From assembly GCA_001449105.1 (NCBI GenBank), contig LNIY01000091.1, forward strand, positions 1 through 45,970: DNA of 45,970 nt, written 5' to 3'. Under the pieces are notes generated by a model. That model did not search any database and was not told where the DNA came from. It worked only from the letters and a program-made list of their open reading frames with translations. Below are positions 26,069-34,525 of the stretch, piece after piece. Numbering within the stretch: the first letter of the stretch is position 1; each line of letters starts with the position of its first letter. The position numbers and the translations under genes are program-made. This stretch comes from Caulobacter vibrioides (GTDB lineage: Bacteria; Pseudomonadota; Alphaproteobacteria; Caulobacterales; Caulobacteraceae).

Positions 26069-26884
26069 GTGTCTCAATCGCCGTTACGTGAGCAGCCGGC
26101 TCCGCTTCGCCAATCGCCGCCGCCCGCCGTTCGCGCTTCGCGAATGGCGGCCTTCGCCGCGCGGCACGGACGCGGCGTGCTGGTGGCGGGGATCGCCGGC
26201 CTGTTCCTGGCCTTCGCCGGCGCCTTCGGCACCAGCGCCGCGCCGCTGTGGATCCGGATCGTCTACTGGCTGGTGCTGTGCTGGTCGGGGGCGGCGGCCG
26301 GTGCGGCGGTCGGCGGCCTGGTGCAGGGCAGCGGCCTGACCGAGCGGCGGCCGTTCGTCGGCGGCGCGGTCATCACCCTGGGCGTGGCCCTGCCCGGCAC
26401 GCTGTACGTCTGGGCGATGTCGAGCCTGATGTTCGGCGCCCTGCCGCGCCCGGCAAACCTGCCGCACTACTTCCTGCCGGTGCTGGCAGTCACCGCGGCG
26501 ATTACGGCGCTGAATTTCCTGGTCGCCCGCAGGCCGGTCGAGACCCACGCGGCCGCCCCCGAGGCGCCGCCGCCGCGCTTTCTCGAACGCCTGCCGCCCC
26601 GGCTGCGGGGCGCGAGCCTCTACGCCGTCGAGGCCCAGGACCATTACCTGCGCCTGCATACCTCCAAGGGCGAGGACCTGATCCTGATGCGGCTGTCCGA
26701 CGCCGTCGCCGAGCTGGAAGGCATCGAGGGCGCCCAGACCCACCGCTCCTGGTGGGTGGCGCGCGAGGCGGTGGTCGAGGCCAGGCGCGGCGACGGCCGC
26801 GCCGTCCTGACCCTGACCAGCGGCGCCGAGGCCCCGGTCAGCCGGGCGTATGCGAAGGCGCTACGCGAGGCGGGCTGGTTCTAG
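26069..26884 (+). CDS. Membrane-anchored LytTR DNA-binding regulator
   Basis: A 271-residue protein with about four N-terminal membrane helices (34-56, 62-84, 97-120, 130-150) and a C-terminal LytTR domain (about 175-271). The LytTR part is recognised by LYAVEAQDHYLRLHTSKGEDLILMRL, then EGAQTHRSWWVAREAV and APVSRAYAKALREAGW. Such proteins sense a membrane or external signal and bind DNA directly. The start is a GTG at 26069 with taggag upstream; a later ATG at codon 26 would lose only a basic tail. It is divergent from the DUF2306 gene, whose promoter is its most likely target. Confidence 0.88.
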   Translation: MSQSPLREQPAPLRQSPPPAVRASRMAAFAARHGRGVLVAGIAGLFLAFAGAFGTSAAPLWIRIVYWLVLCWSGAAAGAAVGGLVQGSGLTERRPFVGGAVITLGVALPGTLYVWAMSSLMFGALPRPANLPHYFLPVLAVTAAITALNFLVARRPVETHAAAPEAPPPRFLERLPPRLRGASLYAVEAQDHYLRLHTSKGEDLILMRLSDAVAELEGIEGAQTHRSWWVAREAVVEARRGDGRAVLTLTSGAEAPVSRAYAKALREAGWF

Positions 26885-26985
26885 CGCGGTCGAACCGCGC
26901 TTTCCCGACATGCACATGGCGGCGCGCTCTGGTATCGGAAGCGTCGCCCGTGCGGCCTAGGGAAGATCAAGAGAAGTTGTCTTCA

Positions 26986-27096
26986 ATGCCCGCTCCGAAG
27001 ATCGAACTGAGCGGCGTTCTCTCGCGCTGCGTCTTTCGGGACGGACAAGCCGAGTTAAGGGTCACGCGAGCTGAAGGTGATCCAGGTCAACTATGA
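26986..27096 (+). CDS. Possible 36-codon open frame, unknown
   Basis: A short ATG-TGA frame (MPAPKIELSGVLSRCVFRDG...) in an AT-richer patch. It overlaps the next small frame by 20 bp in another phase. It has no strong Shine-Dalgarno and no family I know. It may be the front part of a broken gene whose rest is the following frame, or noise. Confidence 0.22.
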   Translation: MPAPKIELSGVLSRCVFRDGQAELRVTRAEGDPGQL

Positions 27097-27319
27097 TGCT
27101 GATGATCTGCGTCTCCATGTGCGCACGCTGGAGGACCAAGTCGCATATCTTCATGGAAATCTTCGCGCCGCTACGACCAAGGACACGCAGGGCCGGGGCA
27201 TTCTGCGGGAGCTGCTCCGTCGCGCCGAAATAAAGGCGGCGGCTTCCGAGAAACACCAAGAGCGCCAGACGGCCGCCATCAATGTACTGAGGCGATTGCA
27301 GGCTCATTTCGGGGATTGA
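27077..27319 (+). CDS. Small helical protein, unknown function
   Basis: An 80-residue frame starting at GTG 27077, since an in-frame stop at 27056 limits it. The protein is rich in charged residues with a heptad-like pattern (LRLHVRTLEDQVAYLHGNLRA, REKAAASEKHQ-type segments), which suggests a short coiled coil. Base composition is lower in G+C than the surrounding genes, so it may be recently acquired or under less constraint. I do not recognise a family. The opposite strand also has an open frame of similar length here, but its residues look less protein-like. It is the only gene candidate in the gap before the terminator of the membrane chemoreceptor. Confidence 0.4.
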   Translation: MIQVNYDADDLRLHVRTLEDQVAYLHGNLRAATTKDTQGRGILRELLRRAEIKAAASEKHQERQTAAINVLRRLQAHFGD

Positions 27320-27399
27320 TCGGCATCGCAGTTCGGGCCGGAGACACCCGTTGGACTGACTGGCGGCCTTCTGAAATGCCGAGCATCAGCTGAGAACGA

Positions 27400-27427
27400 A
27401 AAGGGCGGCCCTCGCGAGCCGCCCTTT
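27400..27427 (-). terminator. Terminator after the membrane chemoreceptor
   Basis: aaagggcggc (27400-27409) pairs with gccgcccttt (27418-27427) around an 8-base loop. On the minus strand the stem ends in tttt. It lies 25 bp after the chemoreceptor stop. On the plus strand a looser tcctgtttt follows, so it may also stop transcripts from the small gene. Confidence 0.85.
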
Positions 27428-27452
27428 CCTGTTTTCAGCCGAACCCTTCGGC

Positions 27453-29396
27453 TCAGAACTCTTCCCACTCGTCGACCTTGGTCGCGGCGGCGGTCGCCGC
27501 GCCGCCGGGGCGGCCGGGGCGAACGAAGGTCTGGGCGCGGGCCTGGGCGGCGTGGACCGGATTGGCGCGCGGCGCGGCGGGGGCCGAGGCGCGGGCGGCG
27601 CTCTCCGCGCCGACCTTGAAGCGGCCCACCAGGGCGGCCAACTCGCCGGTCTCGCCCTTCAGCGAGTGGGTGGCGGCGGTGGCTTCCTCGACCATGGCGG
27701 CGTTCTGCTGAACGACCTGGTCCATCTGGTTCACGGCGGTGTTGACCTGGTGCAGGCCGGTCGACTGCTCGGTGGCCGAGGCGGAAATCTCGGTGACCAG
27801 ACTGTCGATGGTGGCGACCTGGTCGACGATGCGCTGCAGGGCCTCGCCGGTCTGGCCGACCAGGGCCACGCCCGCGCCGACCTGCTGGCTGGAGGTCGAG
27901 ATCAGGGTCTTGATCTCCTTGGCCGCTTCGGCCGAGCGCTGGGCGAGAGCCCGCACTTCCTGGGCGACGACCGCGAAGCCTTTGCCCGCATCACCCGCCC
28001 GGGCGGCTTCGACGCCGGCGTTCAGGGCCAGAAGGTTGGTCTGGAAGGCGATCTCGTCGATCACCCCGATGATGTTGCCGATCTGGCCCGAGGATTGCTC
28101 GATCTCGGTCATGGCGCTGACGGCCTGGCTGACGATGGCGCCCGAGCGCTCGGCGTCGGCGCGGGCGGCGGCGACCACGCTGGAGGCCTCCTTGGCGCCG
28201 GCGGCGGTCTTGCGGACCGTGGCGGTGATCTCGTCGAGGGCCGCGGCGGTCTCTTCCAGGCTGGCGGCCTGCTGCTCGGTGCGGCGCGACAGGTCGTCGG
28301 AGGCCTGGGCGATCTCTTCCGAACCGGCGCGGATGCCGCCGGTGGCGCCGTTGATGCCGCGCAGGGCGTCCTGCAGGCGGCCGGCGGCGGCGTTGAAGTC
28401 GCTCTTCAGCTGCTGGGCCTTGGGGGCGAACTGGGCGTCGATGCGGTAGGTCAGGTCGCCGTCGGCCAGCGAGCCCAGGGCTTCGGCGAGGGACTCGATG
28501 GCGATGCGGTCGACCTCGGCCTCGGCGGCCTTCTCGGCTTCGCGCTCGGCGCGCTCGCGCTCGGTGCGGGCGGCGGCGGCGGCGGCTTCCTCTTCCAGGC
28601 GCAGCTTGTGGATGGCGGCGTCCTTGAAGGTGGCGACGGCGCCGGCCATCTCGCCGATCTCGTCCTTGCGGCCCGAGGCGGGCACGGCGACGCTGTTGTC
28701 GCCGGCGGCCAGGCGGCGCATGGCGGCGGTCATGGCGGCGACCGGGGCGGCGATGCCGCCGGTCAGCATCAGGCCGCCGGCGATGGCGACGGCCAGGGTC
28801 ACGCCGATGCCGATGGCCAGGACCAGGGTGCTGCGCAGCGAGGCGGCGGCCTGGGCGGCGGTCTCGGCGGCGACGACGGCCTCGGCGTCTTTGGTGATGG
28901 CTTCGATGGCTTCCTCGACCGGCTCGACGGCCTTGTCGGCGACGCCGTCGTGCTTGACCAGGTCGATGGCCTGGGCGCGGGTCGCCGGATCGGCGCCCAG
29001 CTTCTCTGCCGGCTCGATGGCCTGGGCGCGGTAGTTGGCGTAGGCGGCGTCGACGGCGGCGATGCGCGCCAGGTCGGCCTCGTCATCGCCCGCCAGCTTG
29101 CGCAGCTCGTCCAGGGCGGACAGGAACTTCGGCTTGTGGGCGTTCTCCAGGCGGTCGACGTAGTAGGCGTCGCCCGACAGCAGGAAGCCGCGCAGCGAGT
29201 TCTCCTGACGCGTCAGGCGGAAGGCGGCGGTGTCGGCCGAGCGCAGGCTGGCGTGCGCCACGGCGGTGCGCTGCACCGAGCCCTTGTAGGCCTGCTGGTT
29301 GATGAAAAGCGTAATGCCCATGGCCACGATCGCGGTCAGCATCACGCCGAACACGACCATCAGCTTCTGGGGAATCTTCAAGTCACCAAACCGCAC
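27453..29396 (-). CDS. Membrane methyl-accepting chemotaxis protein with C-terminal docking peptide
   Basis: A 647-residue chemoreceptor. Order: cytoplasmic start [11 protein letters not shown], helix 1 (about 12-32), a periplasmic helical sensor (about 33-190, CHASE3 or four-helix type, with [10 protein letters not shown]), helix 2 (about 192-215), a HAMP region (about 215-270), a charged Ala/Glu coiled coil, a second HAMP-like part, then the signalling domain with the same tip as the soluble receptor. The C-terminus VDEWEEF resembles the CheR/CheB-docking pentapeptide (NWETF type) on a flexible tail, as in Caulobacter McpA-like receptors. The start is GTG at 29396 with ggagg six bases upstream. 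The ligand is unknown. Confidence 0.94.
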   Translation of the reverse strand: MRFGDLKIPQKLMVVFGVMLTAIVAMGITLFINQQAYKGSVQRTAVAHASLRSADTAAFRLTRQENSLRGFLLSGDAYYVDRLENAHKPKFLSALDELRKLAGDDEADLARIAAVDAAYANYRAQAIEPAEKLGADPATRAQAIDLVKHDGVADKAVEPVEEAIEAITKDAEAVVAAETAAQAAASLRSTLVLAIGIGVTLAVAIAGGLMLTGGIAAPVAAMTAAMRRLAAGDNSVAVPASGRKDEIGEMAGAVATFKDAAIHKLRLEEEAAAAAARTERERAEREAEKAAEAEVDRIAIESLAEALGSLADGDLTYRIDAQFAPKAQQLKSDFNAAAGRLQDALRGINGATGGIRAGSEEIAQASDDLSRRTEQQAASLEETAAALDEITATVRKTAAGAKEASSVVAAARADAERSGAIVSQAVSAMTEIEQSSGQIGNIIGVIDEIAFQTNLLALNAGVEAARAGDAGKGFAVVAQEVRALAQRSAEAAKEIKTLISTSSQQVGAGVALVGQTGEALQRIVDQVATIDSLVTEISASATEQSTGLHQVNTAVNQMDQVVQQNAAMVEEATAATHSLKGETGELAALVGRFKVGAESAARASAPAAPRANPVHAAQARAQTFVRPGRPGGAATAAATKVDEWEEF

Positions 29397-29607
29397 GACC
29401 CGCCTCCGGATGTCTTAGCCCCGACGATGTGCGCGACAGCACACGTCCTCGCTGCAAGCTCTGGCGAGATCGCGGTTTCCACGGGATTAACCGTAGTGTG
29501 GCGGAACGTCGCACCCCGAGACCGCCGTTACATGCCGATGGTCGGCGACCGAGTGTCAGTAACTTCCCCAGGTTGCGGCGTGTAAGGGGTTACCGCTGAT
29601 AACAACA

Positions 29608-29638
29608 CACCCCGCTCCACCTGTGGCGGAGCGGGGTG
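29608..29638 (-). terminator. Terminator after polA
   Basis: An 11-bp perfect stem (caccccgctcc / ggagcggggtg) with a 9-base loop begins about 44 bp after the polA stop. Minus-strand bases after the stem are T-rich (tgttgttat), which fits a modest intrinsic terminator. Confidence 0.75.
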
Positions 29639-29681
29639 CGACAAAGGGACGGACTGAAAATATTTTGGTCCGAGGCCGGAT

Positions 29682-32588
29682 TTAGTGGGCCTCGTCCCAG
29701 TTCAGGGCCGCGCGGGCCTCGACGGTCAGCGGCACCGAAAGCGCCACGGCTGGCTCGGCCGCGCCCTCCATGACCCGCCGCGCGAGCGCGCAGACGGCGT
29801 CGGCTTCCTCCTGAGGCGCCTCAAAGACCAGTTCGTCGTGCACCTGCAGCAGCATGCGGGCCTTCAGGCCCGCTTCCTCCAGCGCGCCCGGCATGCGCAC
29901 CATGGCCCGGCGCATGACGTCGGCGGCCGCGCCCTGGATCGGGGCGTTGATGGCCGCGCGTTCGGAGAACTGCCGCTGGCCCACCGACTTGGCGTGGATG
30001 TCGGGGATGTTGATCTTGCGGCCGAAGATCGTGGTGACGTAGCCGTGCTCGCGCACGAACACCTTGGTGGCGTCCATGTAGGCCTGGATGCCGGGGAAGC
30101 GCTCGAAATAGGTCTTGATGTAGGCCCCGGCCTCGCCCTGGCCGATGCCCAGCTGGTTGGCGAGACCAAACGCCGAGATGCCGTAGACGATGCCGAAGTT
30201 GATGGCCTTGGCCCGGCGGCGGATCAGCGGGTCCATGCCCTCGATCGGCGTGTCGAACATCTCCGAGGCGGTCATGGCGTGGATGTCGAGGCCATCGCGG
30301 AAGGCCTGCTGCAACTGCGGGATCTGCCCGATGTGGGCCAGCAGGCGCAGCTCGATCTGGCTGTAGTCGGCGCTGATCAGCACCTTGCCCGGCGCGGCCA
30401 CGAAGGCCTTGCGGATCTTGCGACCCTCCTCGGTGCGGACCGGGATGTTCTGCAGGTTGGGGTCCGACGACGACAGGCGGCCCGTCGTGGTGGCGGCCAG
30501 GGCGTAGGAGGTGTGCACCCGGCCGGTGCGCTCGCTGATCGCGGCGATCAGGTTCTCGGTATAGGTGCCCTTCAGCTTCGACAGCTGGCGCCAGTCCAGC
30601 AGCACGCGCGGCAGCTCGTGCTCATTGGCCAGGCTTTCCAGCACGTCGCTGTCGGTCGACCACTGGCCGGTGGCGGTCTTCTTGCCGCCCTTCATGTTCA
30701 GCTCGCCGAACAGCACGTCGCCGATCTGCTTGGGGCTGCCCAGGTTGAACGGGCGGCCGGCCAGCTTCTGGGCCTGTTCCTCGAACTCGGCCATGCGCAG
30801 CGAGAATTCGTTCGACAGCCGGCGCAGGGTCTCGGGATCGACGCGGACGCCGTCGTTCTCCATCGTCGCCAGCACGGCGGGGAGGGGGCGCTCCAGGGTC
30901 TCGTAGACGGTCAGCAGGCCCTCGGCCGCCAGGCGCGGGCGCAGCACGTTGTAGAGCCGCAGGGTGACGTCGGCGTCCTCGGCGGCGTAGGCGGTGGCCT
31001 TGTCGAGGGCCACGTGCTTGAAGCTGATCTGGCTCTTGCCCGTGCCGGCCACTTCCTTGAACGGGATGGGCTTGTGGCCCAGCCACAGCTCCGACAGCTC
31101 GTCCATGCCGTGGCCGTGCAGGCCCGCCTCCAGCACGTAGCTGATCAGCATGGTGTCCTCGATCGGGGCGACGGCGATCCCCCGGCGGGCCATCACGGCG
31201 ATGTCGTACTTGGCGTTCTGGGCGACCTTCAGCACCGCCGGGTCTTCCAGCAGCGGCTTGAGGGCGGCCAGGGCCTCTTCCTCGGAAATCTGCTCCAGCT
31301 TGGCCGGGGCCTCGAAGGCCAGGCCCCCGTCCTGCGGCTTGTCCTCGTGGCTGACGGGGATGTAGCAGGCCTCGCCCGGCGCGATGGCCAGCGACACGCC
31401 GCACAGGCCGGCATTGGCCGACGACAGGGCGTCGGTCTCGGTGTCGAAGGCCACCACGCCCTTGGCGCGGGCCTTGTCGATCCAGACCTGCAGCGTGGCC
31501 AGATCGCGCACGCAGGCATAGGCGGCGGTGTCGATGGCGACCGGCTCGGCCACCGGATTGGCCGCGGCGCGGGCGGCGGCCGAGACGTAGGAGACGCTGG
31601 TCACCGGGGCGGTGACGGCCTTCTCCGACGGGCGGGCGTCCAGCGTGCGGGGCGCCGCCGCGGCGTTGCCGTCGCCGACCCGGCGGGCGAGCGTGCGGAA
31701 CTCCATCTCCTCCAGGAAGGCGGCCAGCACGGCCTTGTCCGGCTCGCGCACCACCAGGTCGTCCAGCGGCTCGGGCAGGGGGGTGTCGCAGTCGAGCGTG
31801 ACCAGGGCCTTGGACAGGCGGATCTGGTCGGCGAAGTTGATCAGGGTCTCGCGGCGCTTGGGCTGCTTGATCTCGCCGGCGCGGGCCAGCAGCGTATCGA
31901 GGTCGCCGTACTCGGTGATCAGCTGGGCGGCGGTCTTGACGCCAATGCCCGGGGCTCCAGGTACGTTGTCGACGCTGTCGCCGCACAGCGACTGCACGTC
32001 GACGACCTGCTCGGGATAGACGCCGAACTTCTCGAACACCTCGGCCCGGCCGATGCGCACGCCCTTCATGGGGTCGAACATCGAGACGCTGTCGCCCACC
32101 AGTTGCATCAGGTCCTTGTCGGACGAGACGATGACGGCCTCGCCGCCGGCGTCGCGGGCGGCGCAGGCATAGGCGGCGATCAGGTCGTCGGCCTCGTAGC
32201 CCGGCAGCTCGATGGCCGGCACGCCGAAGGCGCGGGTGGCGTCGCGCACCAGCGGGAACTGCGGGATCAGGTCTTCCGGCGGCGGCGGGCGGTGGGCCTT
32301 GTACTGGTCGTACAGCTTGTTGCGGAACGTCTTTTCCGAGTGGTCCCAGATCACCGCCAGGTGCGTGGGCGCGTCGCCCTGCATGTCGCGCATCAGCTTC
32401 CACAGCATGTTGCAGAAGCCCTGCACCGCGCCGACGGGCAGGCCGTCGCTCTTGCGGGTCAGGGGCGGCAGGGCGTGATAGGCGCGGAACAGATAGGCCG
32501 AGCCGTCCACCAGGAACAGGCGCAGGGCGGGGCCGTCCTGGGTGAGCGGACGGGACTGGGCGGATTCGGGCGCGGCGGCGTCGGTCAT
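29682..32588 (-). CDS. polA: DNA polymerase I
   Basis: A repair and Okazaki-fragment-processing polymerase of about 968 residues. All three domains are present. The 5'-3' exonuclease opens with FLVDGSAYLFRAYHALPPL. The 3'-5' proofreading exonuclease has VVAFDTETDAL, VAQNAKYD and YAAEDADVT with its acidic residues kept. The polymerase has motif A (SADYSQIELRLLAH), motif B (RRRAKAINFGIVYG) and motif C (LLQVHDELVFEAP). I place the start at the ATG at 32588 (MTDAAAPES); an ATG four codons earlier (32600) is equally open and neither has a clear Shine-Dalgarno. It is divergent from the TonB-C repeat gene. Confidence 0.97.
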   Translation of the reverse strand: MTDAAAPESAQSRPLTQDGPALRLFLVDGSAYLFRAYHALPPLTRKSDGLPVGAVQGFCNMLWKLMRDMQGDAPTHLAVIWDHSEKTFRNKLYDQYKAHRPPPPEDLIPQFPLVRDATRAFGVPAIELPGYEADDLIAAYACAARDAGGEAVIVSSDKDLMQLVGDSVSMFDPMKGVRIGRAEVFEKFGVYPEQVVDVQSLCGDSVDNVPGAPGIGVKTAAQLITEYGDLDTLLARAGEIKQPKRRETLINFADQIRLSKALVTLDCDTPLPEPLDDLVVREPDKAVLAAFLEEMEFRTLARRVGDGNAAAAPRTLDARPSEKAVTAPVTSVSYVSAAARAAANPVAEPVAIDTAAYACVRDLATLQVWIDKARAKGVVAFDTETDALSSANAGLCGVSLAIAPGEACYIPVSHEDKPQDGGLAFEAPAKLEQISEEEALAALKPLLEDPAVLKVAQNAKYDIAVMARRGIAVAPIEDTMLISYVLEAGLHGHGMDELSELWLGHKPIPFKEVAGTGKSQISFKHVALDKATAYAAEDADVTLRLYNVLRPRLAAEGLLTVYETLERPLPAVLATMENDGVRVDPETLRRLSNEFSLRMAEFEEQAQKLAGRPFNLGSPKQIGDVLFGELNMKGGKKTATGQWSTDSDVLESLANEHELPRVLLDWRQLSKLKGTYTENLIAAISERTGRVHTSYALAATTTGRLSSSDPNLQNIPVRTEEGRKIRKAFVAAPGKVLISADYSQIELRLLAHIGQIPQLQQAFRDGLDIHAMTASEMFDTPIEGMDPLIRRRAKAINFGIVYGISAFGLANQLGIGQGEAGAYIKTYFERFPGIQAYMDATKVFVREHGYVTTIFGRKINIPDIHAKSVGQRQFSERAAINAPIQGAAADVMRRAMVRMPGALEEAGLKARMLLQVHDELVFEAPQEEADAVCALARRVMEGAAEPAVALSVPLTVEARAALNWDEAH

Positions 32589-32729
32589 GGGCGCGAACAT
32601 AAGGGGAGCGGGCCTGCGCCGGAACCCTCGCTGGGCGCGTCGCGAACGGTTGCTGGCGCCGGGTGGCTCGGCTATGGCTCAGCCTGTGGTCGAGTAGTCG
32701 GGCGGGGGCCCGCGACCCGAGGGGGCGTC

Positions 32730-34037
32730 GTGTCTTTCATCCGTTTCGGTTCGGTCGTCGCGTTCATGGCGCTGGCGGGCCTTCCCGCCTCGGCCGAGGA
32801 GCGGGTGGGCTTCACCGCCGGACCAAGGCGGGCCGAGATCCAGGCGGCCTTTCCGGCCGGCGCCAAGACCACCGGCGAGGCCGAAGTCGAATGCCTCGTG
32901 GGCGACAAGGGCGTGCTGGCCGACTGCAGGGTGCTCGCCGAACAGCCGCTGAACCAGGGCTTCGGCCAGGCGGCGCTCGGCCTGTCGGGCCGCTTCCGCG
33001 CCAAGCTCAAGGACGAGGCGGGCGCCTCGACCGTCGGTCGCAAGACGGCCTACGAGCTGGAATTCCTTGCCCCCGGCGACGCCAACCCCGACTGGGTGCG
33101 CAAGCCGACGGGCGAAGACCTGGCAGGTGTCTTCCCGGTCGAGGCCGTCAAGGCCGGCAAGGACGGGCGGGCGGTGATCAACTGCCGGGTCACGGTCGAC
33201 GGCTTCCTCGACCGCTGCAAGGTGCTGTCCGAGAGCCCGGAAGGGCTGGGCTTCGGCAAGTCGGCCCTGGCCCTGGCTCCGCAGTTCCTGATGAGCCCCA
33301 AGATCCGGGGCGGCAAGCGCGTCGAGAGCGACGTGACCGTGCCGATCAACTGGAAGGGGCTGACGGGCCAGTTCTTGGCGCCGGTCGGCAAGGAGCGCCT
33401 GATCCTGGACCCGCCGTGGAAGTCGGCCCCGACCCTGGCTCAGGTCGAGGGCGCCTGGCCCAAGGCCGCCGAGGGGCTGGACAACGGCCAGGCCGCCCTG
33501 CGCTGCCGGCTGCGCGCCACCGGCGCCCTGCACGACTGCGAGGTCATCTCCGAGCTGCCCAAGGGCAAGGGTTTCGGCAAGGCGGCCATGGGCCTGACCG
33601 AGCATTTCGTCGTCTCGCTGGGAGAGGGCGACGCCAAGACCGCCAAGCTGGTGCAGGTGGACGTGCCCTTCCGCTTCCGCCCGCCGGGCTCGACGACCCG
33701 CCAGCTGAGCCGGCCGCGCTGGATCCAGATCGCCAGGAGCGAGGATCTGGTCCGCACCTATCCCGAGGCCGCCCGCAAGGCCGGGGTGGCGAGCGGTCTG
33801 GGCGTGGTCGCCTGCACGGTCACCGCCGAAGGTCGCCTGGTCGATTGCGAGGCTTCGCGCGAGGAGCCGGCCGGGCTGGACTTCGCCGCCGCCGCCATCA
33901 TCGTCGCCGCCTCCATGCGCATGAATCCCTGGACCACCGAGGGCGACCCGGTTGACGGTCACCGCATCCGGTTGCCCATCCAGTTCGATGGCGACCCCGC
34001 GCCCCCCGAAGCTCCCGCCGAGGCCGCCAAGCCCTGA
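32730..34037 (+). CDS. Exported protein with four TonB-C-like repeats, each with a C-x10-C pair
   Basis: A 435-residue protein with a signal peptide (about 1-22, ending ASA). Four repeats of roughly 90-110 residues follow, each with an F/W/YP.AA-type segment, a strand pair and a later GFG-like turn. Cysteines come in identical spacing: 55/66, 152/163, 259/270 and 362/373, always C-x10-C, as in GEAEVECLVG...LADC and AVINCRV...DRC. The repeats resemble the C-terminal domain of TonB, but the TonB membrane anchor and long Pro-rich spacer are missing, so it is probably a periplasmic protein with four disulphides. Start: GTG at 32730 with gaggggg upstream. Function is unknown. No exbB/exbD is nearby. 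Confidence 0.82.
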   Translation: MSFIRFGSVVAFMALAGLPASAEERVGFTAGPRRAEIQAAFPAGAKTTGEAEVECLVGDKGVLADCRVLAEQPLNQGFGQAALGLSGRFRAKLKDEAGASTVGRKTAYELEFLAPGDANPDWVRKPTGEDLAGVFPVEAVKAGKDGRAVINCRVTVDGFLDRCKVLSESPEGLGFGKSALALAPQFLMSPKIRGGKRVESDVTVPINWKGLTGQFLAPVGKERLILDPPWKSAPTLAQVEGAWPKAAEGLDNGQAALRCRLRATGALHDCEVISELPKGKGFGKAAMGLTEHFVVSLGEGDAKTAKLVQVDVPFRFRPPGSTTRQLSRPRWIQIARSEDLVRTYPEAARKAGVASGLGVVACTVTAEGRLVDCEASREEPAGLDFAAAAIIVAASMRMNPWTTEGDPVDGHRIRLPIQFDGDPAPPEAPAEAAKP

Positions 34038-34253
34038 GCCAAGGCACAGCTTTGCAACCACCGTTCGCCCAAATGAGGCGAGGTCGCCCTTAAGGCGCCC
34101 TATGCTGGACCTGTGGACGGTTTACAGGCAAAAGCGCGTCCGCCCGTGAGGTGGACGCGATCCGTCTGGCGGGACCTGGGAACCTCAGGGCCCATCAGAG
34201 GCTTGGTTCCTGGTGAGTAAAAGCGCCCTCCCCGACGCGGATACTTTTTGAGC

Positions 34254-34448
34254 ATGACCTTGAAGAAGACCATCGCCCTGGGCCTTGGCCTGGGAAGCTG
34301 TAGCCTTTTTGCCGCCGGCGTGCTGGCGACGGGCATACTGGCTCCGCCGCCCGCCCCCGATACGCTGACCAGCGAGCCCATCGAGCTGCGCGCGCCCCTC
34401 GCGCCGGCCGAACAGGGCGCGCCGCTGCCCAAGCAGTACGTGGTTTGA
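34254..34448 (+). CDS. Tiny secreted or membrane protein, unknown
   Basis: A 64-residue product starting at ATG 34254: a Lys-Lys start (MTLKKTIALGLGLGSCSLFA), a hydrophobic stretch of about 25 residues, then a Pro-rich tail (ILAPPPAPDT...PLPKQYVV). This is a signal peptide or single anchor with a short periplasmic tail. The cysteine at residue 16 is not in a clear lipobox. The upstream Shine-Dalgarno is weak. It follows the TonB-C repeat gene by 216 bp and converges on the kinase operon. I know of no family. Confidence 0.5.
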   Translation: MTLKKTIALGLGLGSCSLFAAGVLATGILAPPPAPDTLTSEPIELRAPLAPAEQGAPLPKQYVV

Positions 34449-34466
34449 GGCTCTCTTAGCCCCGAT

Positions 34467-34507
34467 CTCCCGTCATTCCCGCCACAAGGGCGGAGGAGTG
34501 ACGGGAG
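34467..34507. terminator. Long hairpin between convergent genes
   Basis: ctcccgtca (34467-34475) pairs with tgacgggag (34499-34507), and inner ccgcc/ggcgg arms pair further in. There is no T-run on either side. It lies between the tiny secreted protein and the histidine kinase stop and probably ends or protects both mRNAs. Confidence 0.55.
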
Positions 34508-34525
34508 GGTAAGGAGCGACGCCGT

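Noticed and set aside
27062..27307. Minus-strand 81-codon frame opposite the small helical protein
   Set aside because: No Shine-Dalgarno or recognisable pattern; the plus-strand product is more protein-like, though neither is certain.
32730..34037. Calling the repeat protein a TonB
   Set aside because: It has no N-terminal anchor with a TonB-like Pro/Lys spacer and no exbB/exbD nearby; only the repeated C-terminal-type domain is similar.
34100..34240. Possible small RNA from ggaacc/ggttcc inverted words before the tiny secreted protein
   Set aside because: The stem is interrupted, and I see no clear promoter or terminator around it.
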